Part shown: one piece after another, positions 19,578 to 28,317 of the stretch
Position numbering within the stretch: the stretch's first letter is position 1
Layout: the number at the start of each line of letters is the position of its first letter
Source of the DNA: Duncaniella freteri
GTDB lineage: Bacteria; Bacteroidota; Bacteroidia; Bacteroidales; Muribaculaceae
Direction of reading: 5' to 3'
NCBI RefSeq assembly: GCF_004766125.1
Contig: NZ_SJSA01000001.1
Span: forward strand, 2,207,963-2,271,962
Length of the DNA: 64,000 nt
The notes under the pieces: model-generated
The model's database searches: none
Seen by the model: the letters and a program-made list of their open reading frames with translations, nothing else
Told to the model about the DNA's origin: nothing
Made by a program: the position numbers and the translations under genes

Positions 19578-19852
19578 AACCTTACCCCGTAACACTGAAA
19601 TATAGCAGCACTTTCGAGCTAATGCCCGGGTGGGTGCCCGAGGTGTTGCAGACATGGCTCGAGGAGGGCTGGACGTGCGACATAACAGTTAAACGGACAA
19701 CGCAGCCGCTTACAGGTCGCCGGGTGCTTGTAGTGAAAATTACCGCCAGCACTTCCGAGGATTTGGCGGCAAAACGAAAAGCATTAAACAAGATGATTGA
19801 GGCCAAGGGGTACGGTCCCAATGTGCTGAGACTTCGGCCAAAGATGAAATAA
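19574..19852 (+). CDS. Small early phage protein
   Basis: A 92-residue protein overlapping its predecessor by 4 bp. The segment LMPGWVPEVLQTWLEEGWT followed by a basic alpha/beta region (KRKALNKMIEAKGYG) resembles no family I can name. Conserved placement in the early operon and consistent codon use support it being real. Confidence 0.6.
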   Translation: MKPYPVTLKYSSTFELMPGWVPEVLQTWLEEGWTCDITVKRTTQPLTGRRVLVVKITASTSEDLAAKRKALNKMIEAKGYGPNVLRLRPKMK

Positions 19853-19859
19853 CGAGAGA

Positions 19860-20507
19860 ATGAGCAGAGCGATAAGCAATCAAAATGTGCTTGCAGCGCG
19901 GTTTGAGACGGTGGAGTTTGCCGGTGAATGGCTGGCGAGCTTCGGCCGTCCCGAGCTTCGCGGAACGTGGATAATATGGGGCGGCTCCGGCTCCGGCAAA
20001 ACCACGTTTACGCTCATGCTCTGCAAGTATCTGGCGAACTTTGGGCGCGTGGCCTACAACAGCCTCGAGCAGGGGTTGAGCCTATCACTGCAAAAGGCAT
20101 GGGAGCGCGTCGGAATGGGCGAAGCCGGCAACAGTGTGATCCTGCTGAACAAAGAGGAACTCCCCGAGCTCCGGGCGCGTCTGAACAAGCGCAAAAGCCC
20201 TGAAATAATCATAATTGACAGCGTGCAATATCTGGACGGCTTCAACTGGGCCAGCTTTAAGAAGCTCAAAAGAGAGTACCCCGATAAACTGTTTATTTTC
20301 ATAAGTCAGGCCGACCGGGCAGGCAAGGATCCGGACGGCAAGTTGGCCGGAAAAATCCGCTATGACGCCGAGATAAAAATCAAGGTTGAGGGCTTCAAGG
20401 CATTTGTTACGACACGCTACGAGGACGCAGAGCGGGGCGAGGGCGGCGCGGACTTCATAATCTGGGAGCAGGGCGCGGCAGAGTATTGGGCAGAACAATT
20501 AAAGTAA
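19860..20507 (+). CDS. Early phage ATPase (P-loop, RecA/AAA-like)
   Basis: A 215-residue ATPase with Walker A GGSGSGKTT (41-49), a Walker B-like strand IIIIDSVQYL and a sensor-like ISQAD. This is the compact RecA-like core often annotated as AAA_24 in phages. It is distinct from MuB. A role in DNA transactions during replicative transposition is likely, but the substrate is unknown. Confidence 0.7.
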   Translation: MSRAISNQNVLAARFETVEFAGEWLASFGRPELRGTWIIWGGSGSGKTTFTLMLCKYLANFGRVAYNSLEQGLSLSLQKAWERVGMGEAGNSVILLNKEELPELRARLNKRKSPEIIIIDSVQYLDGFNWASFKKLKREYPDKLFIFISQADRAGKDPDGKLAGKIRYDAEIKIKVEGFKAFVTTRYEDAERGEGGADFIIWEQGAAEYWAEQLK

Positions 20508-21002
20508 ATGACAATGGCGAAAAAGGAAAATAAAACAATGGACCAAATCCACAAAGGGCTATTAAAGCGTTATCACACCCTTTGCACGGTGCTGGGGCTT
20601 GATGATGAAGCCAAGCGCGCGATCCTGACAAGCTGGGGCGTTGAGAGCAGCCGCGACCTGAGCCAACACCAGCTCATAGACATTTGCGCCAAGCTGAGCG
20701 AGCAGGTGGACGAGAAGCAGGGCACGGCCAGACTTGACAAACTGCGCAAGCAGGTAATTGCCGCGATTGGCGGCTGGCTTCGGCAGACCGGGCAGCCCGA
20801 GAACGTGGCGAAGATCAAAGGTATTGCAGAGCGTGCGAGTGGTTACAGCGACTTCAACAAAATACCCCGCGAGAGGCTGCGCAACCTCATAGCGACATTT
20901 AACAACAAGGTAAAAGACGCCCGGGCGGTTGACGCTTTGACCGACGCGCTGCTCATGCAGCACTACACGACCCCCGGCAGTTTTGACCCCTCAAACAATT
21001 AA
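20508..21002 (+). CDS. GemA-like regulatory protein (DUF1018)
   Basis: A 164-residue protein starting right after the ATPase stop. It has the DUF1018/Mu gp16-GemA pattern: QIHKGLLKRYHTLCTVLGLD near the start, then DLSQHQLIDIC. In Mu, GemA modulates host gene expression and DNA gyrase-related functions. A second ATG six bases downstream could also serve as start. Confidence 0.7.
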   Translation: MTMAKKENKTMDQIHKGLLKRYHTLCTVLGLDDEAKRAILTSWGVESSRDLSQHQLIDICAKLSEQVDEKQGTARLDKLRKQVIAAIGGWLRQTGQPENVAKIKGIAERASGYSDFNKIPRERLRNLIATFNNKVKDARAVDALTDALLMQHYTTPGSFDPSNN

Positions 21003-21006
21003 GAGA

Positions 21007-21201
21007 ATGAAAGAGAAAACTAAAAAGAACCTGCGCAAAGTATGCCTCCCATTCTGGTGGGCATGGATAGCAATAGCCGTTGCGGTGCTCATGGGCGGTC
21101 TGTTGCTGGAGATGGTGGCGTGGCTGCTGGTAGGCAAGCCCGGAGAAGCCGGCAAACTAATAAAAGCGCAATTCAAAAAGCGAAACAATGAAAGAACTTG
21201 A
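21007..21201 (+). CDS. Small single-pass membrane protein
   Basis: A 64-residue protein, start MKEKTKKNLRK at 21007 (the ATG at 20983 lies within the preceding gene). A basic N-terminus precedes one long membrane helix (WWAWIAIAVAVLMGGLLLEM) and a basic tail. It may be an early membrane effector. No family recognised. Confidence 0.55.
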   Translation: MKEKTKKNLRKVCLPFWWAWIAIAVAVLMGGLLLEMVAWLLVGKPGEAGKLIKAQFKKRNNERT

Positions 21202-21349
21202 AAAGATTAAAGAGATGATTAAAGAGCAGACGGCGCACATGAGCGAGAACGCCCGGGCCGAGCTGCTGGATGATCTGGCGTGGTGGGCTTCGCAAGAGGC
21301 CGGGTCGCTCAACTTCGAGAGTCCCGACGCCGAGGACTACGACAACTAA
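21188..21349 (+). CDS. Small acidic early protein
   Basis: A 53-residue reading frame, MKELEKIKEMIKEQ through EDYDN, that overlaps the previous gene by 14 bp. It is helical with an acidic tail. No family recognised. Length, overlap and codon use match neighbouring small early genes. Confidence 0.5.
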   Translation: MKELEKIKEMIKEQTAHMSENARAELLDDLAWWASQEAGSLNFESPDAEDYDN

Positions 21350-21426
21350 GGAGCTGGGCCGGTGTAAAAGGACAAACACCGAAACAGTTAAACACAATTT
21401 AATAACCACTTAAACACCATTTACCG

Positions 21427-22164
21427 ATGAGTGAAAAGACCCAAGTTACCATGACGGCGGAACAGCTCGCCAAGTGGGAGGCTTTTCAGGAAGCCGAAAA
21501 GAAAAAGGAAGCGGCAGAGCGCCGCAAACAGCAGCGCGAGACTTACGCGCAATTAGTGGACCAAGAGCTGGAGACCGCGCTCCCCGAGCTCCGCAGCCTG
21601 AGCGAACAGATTAAGACGGTAAAAGATACCGTATTCGGCAATTTTGACACTGTGCTCAAAATGAAAGCCGAGGTCGTGGGCTTCAAGGAGGATGGGCAAT
21701 GGTCGCACACATTCACCAACCAAGACAGCACCATGCGCCTGACATTAGGCGTTAACACCGTTGACGGCTGGGGCGACATGGTAACGGCCGGCATTGCAAT
21801 GGTACGCAAGTACATTGAAAGCCTTGCGACCGACGCGAAAACCAAAACGCTTGTGCAGACCGTTCTCCGGCTGCTGAGCACTGACAAGCAGGGCAACCTC
21901 AACGCCAGCCGTGTGCTCCAGTTGCAGAAACTTGCCGACGAGAGCGACGACGACCAGTTCAAAGAGGGTGTGAAAATTATTCGCGAGAGTTACCAGCCGA
22001 CGGCCACACGGCGCTATATCCGCGCCCAGTACCGCGACAAAGGGACCGGCGCTTGGCGTAACATACCGCTTGGCATTACAGACGTGGATCTTCTGACCGA
22101 GGAAGAAAAAGCCCCGGAAGCGACCGCAGAGGCGGACGAGACCGAGGCAAAGGCAGAGCCTTAA
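21427..22164 (+). CDS. DUF3164 family early phage protein
   Basis: A 245-residue protein matching the DUF3164 family of Mu-like phages: N-terminal coiled coil (KWEAFQEAEKKKEAAERRKQ), central FKEDGQWSHTFTNQDSTMRL, and the C-terminal motif YIRAQYRDKGTGAWRNIPLG. Members are conserved in the early region beside MuA/MuB; the function is not established. A 77-bp gap with a GTAAAAGGA motif precedes it. Confidence 0.8.
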   Translation: MSEKTQVTMTAEQLAKWEAFQEAEKKKEAAERRKQQRETYAQLVDQELETALPELRSLSEQIKTVKDTVFGNFDTVLKMKAEVVGFKEDGQWSHTFTNQDSTMRLTLGVNTVDGWGDMVTAGIAMVRKYIESLATDAKTKTLVQTVLRLLSTDKQGNLNASRVLQLQKLADESDDDQFKEGVKIIRESYQPTATRRYIRAQYRDKGTGAWRNIPLGITDVDLLTEEEKAPEATAEADETEAKAEP

Positions 22165-22253
22165 AAAGACGCCGCGCCAGCGTGCGAACCGAAGCCGCTA
22201 ACCGCCAGCGCTGAGCCTGATGTAAAAGGACAGTGCAAAGTTAGTAAAAATCG

Positions 22254-22496
22254 GTGAGAATGACAAGCAAAAAGCGACATAAAAGCACGCTGGCGCGAGC
22301 TGCAAAAATCAAGGCTGTCACGGCCTTGCATTACGAAGCGGGCAACCAAGCCAAATGTTACGCGGCAGTGTGGCGGCGCTATATCGAGCCCGAGTTTGGC
22401 ATTTGTTACCGCACTTATCTAAATTTGCTGGGCGTTGACCCGGACAAAGAGGAACGAAACCGCGACACCGCCCCCTCCCTGTTTGATGATTGGTGA
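22254..22496 (+). CDS. Small basic phage protein
   Basis: Up to 80 residues (possible alternative start at 22260). Basic and helical, with KRHKSTLARAAKIKAVTALH at the start and RRYIEPEFGICYRTYLNLL near the end. The pattern resembles a winged-helix or DNA-binding fold, but I cannot name the family. It is the last early gene before the convergent terminator. Confidence 0.55.
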   Translation: MRMTSKKRHKSTLARAAKIKAVTALHYEAGNQAKCYAAVWRRYIEPEFGICYRTYLNLLGVDPDKEERNRDTAPSLFDDW

Positions 22497-22501
22497 AAAT
22501 A

Positions 22502-22538
22502 AACACCCCTGACGGACGCAAGAGCCGCCGGGGGTGTT
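22502..22538. terminator. Convergent terminator between early and late operons
   Basis: AACACCCC (22502-22509) pairs with GGGGTGTT (22531-22538), and an inner GACGG/CCGCC partly extends the hairpin. It lies between the rightward early operon and the end of the leftward late operon. Confidence 0.75.
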
Positions 22539-22544
22539 GTTGTA

Positions 22545-23030
22545 TTAGTCGGTCTGTTTAATGGCCGCAGAGAGGCCGAGAACGCGCGAGGGCGGCCGCA
22601 TAGCGGTGATGTCCTGCACCCCGCAGATGTAACGCTCCACATTTTCCCATATTTCGGTGTGTGCGTGGTTTGTCGCCGAGGTGGTGAGCATGAAGCCGGA
22701 GAAATGGGGGCCGCGCAGTCCTTGCATTGCGGCGTTGATACGGTCGAGGAGGTCGAACACCTCAAAGGCTTCAGGAATGTGGGGGTCGTTGTGGCCGTGT
22801 GTCAGCACGGCACGGGTGAGGACATGAAGCCGGAGGGCGAGCGAGCCACGGCGGGCGCCCATTCCCTGCTGCTTCCACTCCACAGCTTCAAACTCCACGA
22901 ACACCGCCGGGAGCGGATAGACGGCACCGCCGGAAAAGTGCGAGCCGTCGTCGTTCCAGAGGTCCACGAACTCCACGCCCGGAACAGCGGCCACGGCTTC
23001 GGCCACAGCGTAAAAAATTGCTTTTCTCAT
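22545..23030 (-). CDS. Tail terminator/gp37-like protein
   Basis: A 161-residue protein, last gene of the leftward late operon, overlapping the previous gene by 4 bp. The pattern FYAVAEAVAAVPGVEFVDLW, then YPLPAVFVEFEAVEW and LRLHVLT, resembles the small alpha/beta tail-completion proteins that follow the virion-morphogenesis gene in Mu-like phages. They cap the tail tube and join it to the head. Confidence 0.6.
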   Translation of the reverse strand: MRKAIFYAVAEAVAAVPGVEFVDLWNDDGSHFSGGAVYPLPAVFVEFEAVEWKQQGMGARRGSLALRLHVLTRAVLTHGHNDPHIPEAFEVFDLLDRINAAMQGLRGPHFSGFMLTTSATNHAHTEIWENVERYICGVQDITAMRPPSRVLGLSAAIKQTD

Positions 23031-23509
23031 TGTCTTAAAAATTTAGTTAGTTGTAAATTGAATTTGTCGAGGTTGCTCTGGATAACGTCGCGGATCAATT
23101 TTTGCGTTTCCGGGCCGTCGCCGATAAACTGGCGTTGCGGGATTTTGATAACCTGCCCCACTTTCATAAGGGCCATATATTTCCAGCCGACCTCGCCTGT
23201 TTCCTTGAACTTCGCCCAAAAGAAGCGTTTCATTTTGCCGGTAACGGTGATTGTCCCGCCCTCATTGTGCAGGGCCGTGTAAGGCTCCGAGGAGGTAAAG
23301 CGCACGCCGTCGCCGGACACTTCGCCCTGTGTGGAGCGGCGCATTGCCCCGGACTGCATGAGGAGCGAGCCACGCGCGTAATCGTGTGCGCGAGGCTTCC
23401 ACTTGTCGGAGAAAAAGCCCTTACGTTCAAAGTTGCGGTCGAACTCGTCGGAGAGCTCCACGCGCATATCTTCGAGAATATCGGCCTTTAATTGCTTGGG
23501 GTCGAGCAT
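23027..23509 (-). CDS. Virion morphogenesis protein (Mu gpG-like)
   Basis: A 160-residue protein with the phage virion-morphogenesis family signature: FDRNFERKGFFSDKWKPRA, LLMQSGAMRRS, then PYTALHNEGGTITVTGKMKR. Family members act in head completion or tail assembly. It lies directly downstream of muF in the reconstructed phage order, as G follows F in Mu. Confidence 0.82.
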   Translation of the reverse strand: MLDPKQLKADILEDMRVELSDEFDRNFERKGFFSDKWKPRAHDYARGSLLMQSGAMRRSTQGEVSGDGVRFTSSEPYTALHNEGGTITVTGKMKRFFWAKFKETGEVGWKYMALMKVGQVIKIPQRQFIGDGPETQKLIRDVIQSNLDKFNLQLTKFLRQ

Positions 23510-23527
23510 TTAATTGGTGTTTAAGTG

Positions 23528-23557
23528 TTGTTATACCAGAATAAATTATTAAATTTG
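23528..23557 (+). promoter_or_regulatory. Promoter for an isolated counter-oriented phage gene
   Basis: TTG (23528-23530), 19 bp, TAAATTTG (23550-23557) matches the Bacteroidetes consensus exactly. It points rightward, against the surrounding late operon, and lies 8 bp before an ATG, so the mRNA is nearly leaderless. Confidence 0.7.
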
Positions 23558-23565
23558 CGGCTACA

Positions 23566-23793
23566 ATGGGACATATTATCGATAAGGAAATAACGCAACC
23601 TTACATGTGTGAGGACTGCAAGCATTTTCGGCGTGGGCTTACCTGTGCCGCTTTTGACTTTATCCCGTCTGAAATCATAGAGGACGGGGCAGAGAGTCAC
23701 GACCATATATTGCCCGGACAAAAGGGCAATTTTGTATTTGAACCCAAGGGGGAGCGCGAGAAAATGCGCGTTTATTTGCTTGATGAAGATTGA
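23566..23793 (+). CDS. Small cysteine-containing phage protein with its own promoter
   Basis: A 75-residue protein with CEDCKHFRRGLTCAAF (three cysteines in a CxxC...C array) and then IPSEIIEDGAESHDHILPGQ and GNFVFEP. This CxxC-AF-IP-H-G-FE layout recurs in small uncharacterised proteins near head genes of phages. It may bind a metal. It opposes the late operon, has its own promoter, and its end overlaps the end of muF by 22 bp. Candidate roles are a lysogenic accessory gene or immunity to the MuF C-terminal domain; neither is shown. Confidence 0.7.
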   Translation: MGHIIDKEITQPYMCEDCKHFRRGLTCAAFDFIPSEIIEDGAESHDHILPGQKGNFVFEPKGEREKMRVYLLDED

Positions 23794-24798
23794 TGTTTTT
23801 CTTCATATAGTTTTTTAATGATATTACCCACCGCGACCGCTATTGGCCGCGGTTTTTCGTTGTTAAGATATTCGGACCACGCCTCAGCGATGAACTCAGC
23901 GGCATTTTTATTGCCATAGGTTGAGAGTACCTCGGTAATGTGCGCTTTGCCCTTGCTGTGTTCCTGATTGAACAGCTTGAGAAAGTCTGCATTTGAGCGG
24001 AGGCCCAGCAGGCGGTCAATCTCATGGCCCAGCTCATGGTCAAAAACCGCTTTAAGAGTACCGCAGCCGGGCGGGTGCCACTTGCTTTTAACATCGCTGG
24101 CGAGTGACTTATCTATTTTTTCGCCAGCCCATGAGGTGTTAAAACAAATACCGCTTAAACCGTACTGCTTGCCATATCCGTGAGAATAGGCATAACAACC
24201 GGGACTTGCACAGGCTTTGCGGGCGTATTTTTTAGCCATATCCAGCAGGAGGCTTTCACGTTGTCCCGGGTATAGTCGTTTGTATTCCTCAAACAGCGCG
24301 GAGGTCATTAACTCAGTACGACCGCGAATGGTACCGACAAACAACGTTTCTTTTTTTAGTTCCGGCCAACATTGAAAATGGCGCTCCACGCTTCGGAAAA
24401 TAGACTCAATTTGTGCCATATTGGTTTTAGTAAAGCCTTTTAGGGAGCAGTTAACGCCGAGTTTGTCGCGGAAAAATTGCTCAGCTTCGGCCACTGTTTT
24501 AGGGGTCCACTCCGCAGGTGTGTAGCCCTCAATGGCCTGCTTTACCTGCTGCGGCTTCGGCCCTTTGAAATATGGGTGCTTGGCTGGAAACAGTTCTAAT
24601 GTTTTGCCGGGATTGAAGCGGAAAATCTGCTGTTTGGCCGCTTCGGTGCAGTTGTTGCCCCGGAGCATGGAGAGGGCCGGGTCGCTCTGGGGATATTTGC
24701 CCTTGCGGACCTGTACCGCCGTACAGCGACAATTCCAGCCATTGGGCGGCAGATACATTTCCCAGAACGGGTCAGAGGGTGGCAGCGTCGTGTTATGT
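23772..24798 (-). pseudogene. MuF head protein, 3' part with metallopeptidase domain
   Basis: This is the downstream part of muF, cut off from its start by the 17-kb element. The frame is open from the element boundary (TLPPSDPFWEMYLPPNGW, then NCRC, the conserved end of the MuF domain). A C-terminal extension of about 300 residues follows, carrying the zinc-peptidase motif HELGHEIDRLL and a downstream acidic EFIAEAWSEY. MuF proteins help head assembly and travel in the capsid. Variable C-terminal enzymatic or toxin domains on MuF are known from temperate phages. An internal ATG at 24758 might still give a 328-residue product. Confidence 0.8.
24792..24798. repeat. Left attachment-site core GTTATGT
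   Basis: Seven-base direct repeat shared with 42049-42055. It encodes the His-Asn codons of muF and marks the integration crossover. Confidence 0.85.
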
Positions 24799-24962
24799 TA
24801 ATGCAGGAGGAAAGTCAAGAAAGCGATAGGAAGATAACAGCAATGAGTATTAGGCAGTTAGGTTAATTGGACGTTGCTGTGAATTTCGTTGTTTTTGATT
24901 ATTTTTCGCCAATCGTACACATTTCGTACAATTCAAGTGTTAATAGATATTGAGGGCGATTT

Positions 24963-24991
24963 TTGCGTTCGGCAAGTTGTCGCTATCTTTG
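24963..24991 (+). promoter_or_regulatory. Integrase promoter
   Basis: TTG (24963-24965), 18 bp, TATCTTTG (24984-24991), 25 bp before the integrase start. This is a good fit to the Bacteroidetes consensus with a slightly short spacer. Confidence 0.6.
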
Positions 24992-25016
24992 CTTAACACC
25001 ACAAATTTAATGATTT

Positions 25017-26258
25017 ATGGCGAAAGTCGAAAATAAAAGCAGACAAAATCCGAAACTTGTCCAACTGGAACTTCAGGACGGCAGGGCAAGTCTCTCTCTC
25101 GAATATTATCTCGGTCGCTCCGAAACTCCTGTTCTTGATGAGAATGGTGAGCAGGTAATCTACGAGTCTGGCCCGTCAAAAGGTCGTGTGAAATATTCTA
25201 TCAAACATGTGCGCCGCCGGGAGAAACTGAATCTCTATATTTGGCTGAAACCACGCAACGCCCAGGAGCGGTTGCAGAACAAGAACACCTTACAGCTTGC
25301 GGAGAAAATACGTTTTGAAAAAGAACAAGAGTTTCTTGAATCCCGTGAGGGCTATCGACTCAAAGGCGAAACTGAGATTGACTTCCTCAAATACTTCCGT
25401 GAGCAGCATTGCAACTCGACAACATTCACTAAAGGCGTCAAGTCTGGATACAAGACGTCTTACAGCCGCCTTATAGGTTTCTTGGAATCCTCCCCAAAAT
25501 ACAAGAAATTCTCAACATTTCTGAGAATGGACTTGATAGACACAGAAATGGTGATGGCATTTGCTGAATATTGCAAGAAAGTCGGCACTGGCGAGGGCCC
25601 GAAGAAATCCCTTCATTGGTTTCATCGAGTCGTACTTAACGCCATTGATGCCGGATATATGAAGAAAGATCCATGCAAGGGCGTGTCCATCAAGTTTGAT
25701 GTCAATATTTTGACCAAGGACATTCTGACGATGGACGAGATACGGCGAATGATGATAACGCATTATCCCGGAGAGAATCTGATGATAAGACGTGCATTCC
25801 TGTTCAGTTGCTTTACAGGCATACGCAAGTGTGACATCGAGAGGTTGACTTACTCCAACATTGACTTCACGACCATGACACTGCGCTTCAATCAGAAGAA
25901 AATCGAATGGAGGAGCGCACATAGTGGAGTGACAATGCCGCTGAACGAACATCTGATGAAACTTATCGGAGACTTGCCTGAAGACCGCAGTACATTGATT
26001 TTCCCTCTAACATCGGAGGGGCGCACCATATACCGTCATCTTTATAAATGGACGAGAGCCGCAGGAATCAACAAACATATCACGTGGCACTGCGCCCGTC
26101 ACAGTTTCGCAGTGAATATCCTTGACAATGGAGCTGACATCAAGACCGTGTCATCGCTGATGGGACACGCGAGTTTGAAAATGACGGAGAAATATCTCCA
26201 TGTGGTTGATTCAAGAAAGCAACAGGCGATAGACAGCCTTGGGGAAATAACGTTGTGA
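25017..26258 (+). CDS. Tyrosine recombinase/integrase
   Basis: A 413-residue phage-integrase-family enzyme of the Bacteroides mobile-element type. It has an N-terminal arm-binding domain (about 1-100), a core-binding SAM-like domain (about 125-225, FLKYFREQHCNS onward) and a catalytic domain. The catalytic residues are Arg in CFTGIRKCDIERL, Lys in the beta hairpin after RFNQKK, HxxR in WHCARHSFA, His in LMGHASLKMTEKYL, and the nucleophile Tyr in that same motif. It catalyses integration and excision between GTTATGT-type sites. All active-site residues are present. Confidence 0.93.
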   Translation: MAKVENKSRQNPKLVQLELQDGRASLSLEYYLGRSETPVLDENGEQVIYESGPSKGRVKYSIKHVRRREKLNLYIWLKPRNAQERLQNKNTLQLAEKIRFEKEQEFLESREGYRLKGETEIDFLKYFREQHCNSTTFTKGVKSGYKTSYSRLIGFLESSPKYKKFSTFLRMDLIDTEMVMAFAEYCKKVGTGEGPKKSLHWFHRVVLNAIDAGYMKKDPCKGVSIKFDVNILTKDILTMDEIRRMMITHYPGENLMIRRAFLFSCFTGIRKCDIERLTYSNIDFTTMTLRFNQKKIEWRSAHSGVTMPLNEHLMKLIGDLPEDRSTLIFPLTSEGRTIYRHLYKWTRAAGINKHITWHCARHSFAVNILDNGADIKTVSSLMGHASLKMTEKYLHVVDSRKQQAIDSLGEITL

Positions 26259-26825
26259 TCACTGAAATCAGCGTTTAAACGCATCTTTTCATTGTGATTG
26301 TCAGATCTTTAAGCAATTTAGTATCCCAAAATTGAGAGACTGACAAAATTTTCGCCAATAGTTAATCGGTACAACCTCAACAAATTACGAGGTCGTACCG
26401 ATATTTTTTATCCCATGAACCATACAATTTTGGGATATTTTGGGGTAGTACCCCATCCGTGGATATTTTCATCACGAACTTTGCAACATCGACAGAGGTC
26501 AAGGCGGTAGAGAAAATACTGAGCCATAACAGATAATCTACAAAATCAATTATAGACTCTACATATACTCTACAATCCGCAAAGATTGGAATCGCCAACT
26601 TTGCAAAGTCAACAGAGGTTGACGTATAAATTCCAATATTTGCCCCGATTTTCCCGATTGCAGACAGAATACTGACATTCATTTGCCAATCTTCTGCCAT
26701 TCGCAAAAAGGAGAAAACCAACGACATGAGTTATGTTGTTATATGGTCGTCGGAATAGTTCCGAGGCCGTGAATCGCGGCAGGTATTAACAAAATTAAGA
26801 AAATTCAAATTAAAATATCTGCGAA
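26259..26825. promoter_or_regulatory. Gene-free region with spaced direct repeats
   Basis: After the integrase there is a GCGTTTAAACGC palindrome (26271-26282) followed by T-rich sequence, possibly a weak terminator. Further on, two related 25-mers begin AACTTTGCAA and contain ACAGAGGT, at 26477-26501 and 26597-26621. They match at 20 of 25 positions and start exactly 120 bp apart. They could be iteron-like sites for the downstream RepA-like or helix-turn-helix protein, or arm sites for the integrase. Confidence 0.4.
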
Positions 26826-27170
26826 ATGAACGAGATTATCGTCATCCCGATTCATCAGGTCAAGGACATGATTCAATCGGCGGTCAAGGAGTGCATGACC
26901 GAAATAATGTCACTCGCCAAGCCCTACAACGATGCCGACTCCGTTGACATAGACGGAGCGGTGGAGTACCTCAATGCCAACGGCTACAAAATCAAGAAAA
27001 GTCAGGTCTATAAGCTGACTTCATCCGGCTCCATGCCGTTCTATAAGTTCGGGACTAAGCTCCACTTCCGTATTGCCGAACTCGCTGACTGGGCGCAGAG
27101 CAAACTGCTTAATGGCAACACCATTGGCATACTTGAGCCAGTATCAACGTCCAAAGCCGCCCGCCGATGA
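26826..27170 (+). CDS. Helix-turn-helix (excisionase-type) protein
   Basis: A 114-residue protein with a C-terminal MerR/Xis-like helix-turn-helix: DGAVEYLNANGYKIKKSQVY, then KFGTKLHFRIAELADW. This form recurs in Bacteroides mobilizable elements directly upstream of a RepA-like ATPase, as here (4-bp overlap). It probably directs excision or regulates the mobilization genes. Confidence 0.78.
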   Translation: MNEIIVIPIHQVKDMIQSAVKECMTEIMSLAKPYNDADSVDIDGAVEYLNANGYKIKKSQVYKLTSSGSMPFYKFGTKLHFRIAELADWAQSKLLNGNTIGILEPVSTSKAARR

Positions 27171-28228
27171 AACCTGTCACTACACAACAGCCACAGCCGC
27201 CGACCCCGGCGGAGATGTGGGAGAACTCGCTGTTGCAAATAACCGACAACTGCAAGGCTGATACGGAGGTATTGTACTGCAATGGAGCGGTAATCGGCAC
27301 TCTCGGCAATTTCAGCGCGTCCACCGGGAAAGCCAAGAGCCGAAAGACTTTCAACGTGACCGCACTGACCGCGGCGGCATTGAAGAACGGCGAAGTGATG
27401 GCATACATCGGGGAATTGCCGGAGAACAAGCGAACAATCCTCTACATTGACACTGAGCAGAGTCCGTACCATTGCCAGCGTGTGATATGGCGCATTTTGC
27501 GGCTTGCCGGACTTCCGGTTGACAGCCACCCTAAAAATTTCAAGTTTGCTTCCCTGCGTCCTTACTCTCCGGAGCAAAGATTGGCGATGATTGAATATGC
27601 AATATCCACAACTCCCGGCATAGGATTGGTAATAATTGACGGTATCCGGGATCTGATGTATGACATCAACAATGCCACCGAAGCCACCAACGTGATAACT
27701 CGCCTCATGTCATGGACTGACCGCTATCAGATACACATCCACACGGTGCTTCACCAGAACAAGGCGGACGATAATGTGCGAGGTCATATCGGCACGGAAC
27801 TCAACAACAAGGCTGAGACTGTGCTCCAGATAGCCAAGAGCATTGATGACAACTCCATCAGCGAAGTAACCGCACCTCTTATACGCTCAATAGACATGGA
27901 GCCTATGGCGTTCTCGGTTGATGACGAAGGACTGCCCAAACAGGAACACGATCATGAATTCGGGAAAAAGACGGTCAAACGTGGCTTCAACTATGGAGAA
28001 CTGTCGGATGCGCAACATCGTCAGGCATTGGAGGCGACCTTTGCCAATGGCGACATTAAAGGATACAAGGCTGTGATAGCAGCACTTACCGATGGATATG
28101 CCTCAATCGGCTACAAGCGCAGTTATTCAATCATCTCACGGTTGAAAAGGTTCCTTACAAACAAGCGGATGATTGAGATTGACGAGGCAACGAAGGCCTA
28201 TCGCTTCAACCCACAATATTACTATTGA
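27167..28228 (+). CDS. RepA-like P-loop ATPase (AAA_25 type)
   Basis: A 353-residue RecA-fold ATPase. The Walker A-like loop is ASTGKAKSRKT, Walker B is LVIIDGIRDL, and VLHQNKADDNVRGHIGTEL is the sensor/loop region of the hexameric RepA (RSF1010) helicase family. A winged-helix-like tail follows (IKGYKAVIAALTDGYASIG). It may unwind or replicate the excised circular form, together with the primase-like protein downstream. Confidence 0.78.
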   Translation: MKPVTTQQPQPPTPAEMWENSLLQITDNCKADTEVLYCNGAVIGTLGNFSASTGKAKSRKTFNVTALTAAALKNGEVMAYIGELPENKRTILYIDTEQSPYHCQRVIWRILRLAGLPVDSHPKNFKFASLRPYSPEQRLAMIEYAISTTPGIGLVIIDGIRDLMYDINNATEATNVITRLMSWTDRYQIHIHTVLHQNKADDNVRGHIGTELNNKAETVLQIAKSIDDNSISEVTAPLIRSIDMEPMAFSVDDEGLPKQEHDHEFGKKTVKRGFNYGELSDAQHRQALEATFANGDIKGYKAVIAALTDGYASIGYKRSYSIISRLKRFLTNKRMIEIDEATKAYRFNPQYYY

Positions 28229-28317
28229 ATTAGTACAGTATAGTTCAGAAGTGTATATATAAGGCCTATACTGCGGAAGCACACAATATCCATCCAACCT
28301 AAAATATTTTACCCCTC

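Noticed and set aside
26377..26727. 116-residue minus-strand frame
   Set aside because: It coincides with the repeated non-coding DNA between integrase and the helix-turn-helix gene, its internal repetition comes from those DNA repeats, and no family is recognisable.
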